Shown one piece after another: positions 62,248 to 64,000 of a DNA stretch of 64,000 bases. Within the stretch, counting starts at the first letter, position 1, and every line of letters starts with the position of its first letter. This DNA is from DATEMU01 sp964414585 (GTDB taxonomy: Bacteria > Planctomycetota > Phycisphaerae > UBA1845 > UTPLA1): NCBI GenBank assembly GCA_964414585.1, contig CAYPXR010000060.1:52936-116935 (forward strand), read 5' to 3'. The notes beneath the pieces were generated by a model. That model saw nothing but the letters and a program-made list of their open reading frames with translations, was not told the DNA's origin and searched no databases. Both the position numbers and the translations under genes were made by a program.

Positions 62248-64000
62248 TTACGGCGTTGTCGCGAATTGGGCCGGGTCGAGCTTCTTGAAGATGACCTCTG
62301 GAATCGGGCCGAGCGCGTGCCCGACCGGAAGCGCTTTCGTCGCGTGCGGCCAGGCCCATTCTTCCTTTGGCACGTTCAAGGAGACGCGAATCTTCTCGGC
62401 GGCGAAGGGCAGGAACGGCTCCAACAGAACGCCGAGCGTCCGCACGGCCTGGATGCACGTGTGGATCGTCGTCGCCGTGCGCACCTTGTCCGTCTTGCGG
62501 CTGGTCCAGGGCGCGCGGGTATCGATGTACTTATTGCAATCGCGAAAGACCTCCATGATCCGCGAGAGGGCCGCTTTGAATCGCGCGGCCTCCAGATGAT
62601 CCGCGACCTGCCCGGGCAGCGCCTTGACGGTTGCGAGCAATTGCCCTTCCAGATCCTCGGGCTTCTCCGCCGGCGGCACTTTGCGATCGAAGTCGTCCGT
62701 GACGATCTTTTGCCAGCGATTGATGAAGTTGCCGAGCGTGGCGATCAATTCCGAATTATTTCGCTCGATGAAATCGTCGAAGCTCCAGGCGGTTCGCTGG
62801 CTCTCCGGGGCGTTGATCGTCAGGTAATACCGCAACGGATCGGGGTCGAAGGATTGGAGATAGTCCTGAATCCACACGGCGGTGCCGCGGGACTTGCTGA
62901 TCTTCTCCTCCTCCTTGCCGGGAAACTTGATGTTGAGGAAGGCGTTGGCGACAACGTTCGCGGGCAATTGATAAAAACCTTGCCCTTTTGGGCCGGTATA
63001 AGCGCTGCCACGATCGCAGACTTCCTGGGCGGTGAACTGGGTGCCCAGGAGCATGGCCGGCCAGATCAAGGCATGGAAAACGATGTTGTCCTCGCCGATG
63101 AAGTGGACGATCTTGCAATCGGGGTGCTGCCACCAGTCGGCGTACTTTTTCCAATCCCCGTCGCGCTGTTGGCAGAGCGCCGCCGTGAAGCTCACATAGC
63201 CAATTGGGGCATCGAACCAGACGTAAAGCACCTTGCCCTTCGCGTCGGGGTCTTCGAGCGGGACCGGGACGCCCCAGGTCAGATCGCGGGTCATCGCCCG
63301 TTCGGGCAGACCGGTTTTGATGGAACCGAGGGCAAAGTTCGTCACGATCGGTCGCCAATCGAGCGACGTCAGGCTGAACCAGTCGGCGAGCATGCCCTGG
63401 AACTTGTCGAGTTGGAGGAACCAGTGCGTCGTCTCGCGCCGCTCGGGCGTCGTGCCGGAAATGGTGCTTTTCGGGTTCATCAGTTTGAGCGGGTCGATGC
63501 CGTTGCCGCATTGTTCGCATTGATCGCCGAGGGCGGCCGGGTTGCCGCAGGGCTTCCCGTCCGGCAGTTTGTGATAACACGTGCCGGTCACGTAGCGGTC
63601 GGGAAGGAACTTGTTCGCCTTCGTATCGAAGAGCTGCTCGGTCGTCTTCTTGGTGAAGTGACCGTTGTCGTGAATCTTGCGGAAGAATTCCCGGCTCAGG
63701 CGGTTGTGCGTGTCGACGAATTCCGGTTGATGCGTGCCGCCGTAGATGTCGAAGTGGATGCCGAGTCCCTCGAAGTCGGCGGCCTGCTGCTTGTTATAGC
63801 GGGCCGACAATTCGGCGGGCGTCGTATTTTCCTTCCCGGCGGAGATTTCGATGGCGACGCCGTTATCGTCGCTTCCGCAGATGAAGCGCACGTCGTCGCC
63901 GCGCGACCGGAGGTAGCGCACGTAGATGTCGGCGGGCAGATACGCGCCGGCGACGTGGCCGACGTGGAGACGCCCGTTGGAGTAGGGCAAGGCGGCGGTG
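62248..64000 (-). CDS. metG: methionyl-tRNA synthetase, 5' end beyond the window
   Basis: The frame is open to the right edge, so the N-terminus lies outside. 584 residues are visible. The class I motifs are present: RLHVGHVAGAYLPADIYVR (HIGH box as HVGH) and KISKSRGTAV (KMSKS box as KISKS). The connecting domain has a four-Cys zinc site (TCYHKLPDGKPCGN then QCEQCG). WFDAPIGYVSFTAAL and the anticodon-binding helices follow. It charges tRNA-Met for initiation and elongation. No C-terminal tRNA-binding domain (EMAP-like) is present. Confidence 0.93.
   Translation of the reverse strand, partial: TAALPYSNGRLHVGHVAGAYLPADIYVRYLRSRGDDVRFICGSDDNGVAIEISAGKENTTPAELSARYNKQQAADFEGLGIHFDIYGGTHQPEFVDTHNRLSREFFRKIHDNGHFTKKTTEQLFDTKANKFLPDRYVTGTCYHKLPDGKPCGNPAALGDQCEQCGNGIDPLKLMNPKSTISGTTPERRETTHWFLQLDKFQGMLADWFSLTSLDWRPIVTNFALGSIKTGLPERAMTRDLTWGVPVPLEDPDAKGKVLYVWFDAPIGYVSFTAALCQQRDGDWKKYADWWQHPDCKIVHFIGEDNIVFHALIWPAMLLGTQFTAQEVCDRGSAYTGPKGQGFYQLPANVVANAFLNIKFPGKEEEKISKSRGTAVWIQDYLQSFDPDPLRYYLTINAPESQRTAWSFDDFIERNNSELIATLGNFINRWQKIVTDDFDRKVPPAEKPEDLEGQLLATVKALPGQVADHLEAARFKAALSRIMEVFRDCNKYIDTRAPWTSRKTDKVRTATTIHTCIQAVRTLGVLLEPFLPFAAEKIRVSLNVPKEEWAWPHATKALPVGHALGPIPEVIFKKLDPAQFATTP

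Noticed and set aside
1..64000. Search for CRISPR arrays, tRNA and rRNA genes, integrases and transposases.
   Set aside because: No spaced direct repeats, no cloverleaf with a GGTTCGAATCC-type arm, and no transposase or integrase motifs were seen.

Overview
The window looks like a high-GC chromosomal segment from a member of the Planctomycetota (PVC group). Pointers are a PEP-CTERM-anchored secreted protein, a kelch protein with dockerin-type calcium repeats, an excisionase-type DNA-binding domain fused to a receiver, GreA carried on a protein of about 730 residues (a layout also known in Chlamydiae), four SPFH (band 7) proteins, and many lipoproteins with no assignable function. Housekeeping genes (recA, infA, HU, citrate synthase, sucC, metG, cdsA, an EF-G-type factor) show this is core chromosome rather than a plasmid or prophage. 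I found no rRNA, tRNA, CRISPR array, transposase or integrase.

Layout. 1-6.2 kb: end of a PQQ-propeller protein, a periplasmic transglutaminase, several lipoproteins, a zinc-ribbon membrane protein and a zinc dehydrogenase. 6.3-10.2 kb: a signalling locus with an HTH-receiver regulator, an HDOD-histidine kinase and a degenerate receiver. 10.2-10.9 kb: a gene-poor stretch holding an inverted repeat. 10.9-14.2 kb (minus): an ECF sigma / zinc anti-sigma / Cys-rich secreted protein / permease operon. 14.3-19 kb (minus): acyl-CoA ligase, C45 acyltransferase-like protein, cdsA and phoH. 19-26.6 kb: Uma2 nuclease, glycogen-synthase-like enzyme, YycJ-type hydrolase, infA, lipoprotein, DksA-like protein, HU, KdsD and an orphan zincin.

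26.67-26.95 kb holds the most striking non-coding signal: a near-consensus sigma-70 promoter, about 240 nt of structured sequence and a strong intrinsic terminator, which together look like an unassigned small RNA. 27-32 kb: GNAT enzyme, NAD-binding protein, LpxL-like acyltransferase and an EF-G paralogue whose switch-II histidine is replaced. 31.7-41 kb: a membrane cluster of three consecutive SPFH proteins, an ABC ATPase, an ABC permease and a small membrane protein, with a second permease diverging from it. 41-44 kb: recA, a Phd/VapC toxin-antitoxin pair with visible operator repeats, and an RlmI-type methyltransferase. 44-50 kb: kelch-dockerin protein, citrate synthase and sucC (no sucD beside it).

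49.7-51.4 kb: a compact operon of two overlapping DUF488 paralogues and a possible OB-type protein. 51.5 kb: a truncated MGDG-synthase-like gene. 51.7-64 kb: lipoprotein and terpenoid-cyclase-fold secreted protein, RdgC-like protein, GreA fusion, YceH, a PEP-CTERM protein, a fourth SPFH protein and metG running off the right edge.

All functions are read from sequence motifs and recalled family knowledge. No database search was possible.
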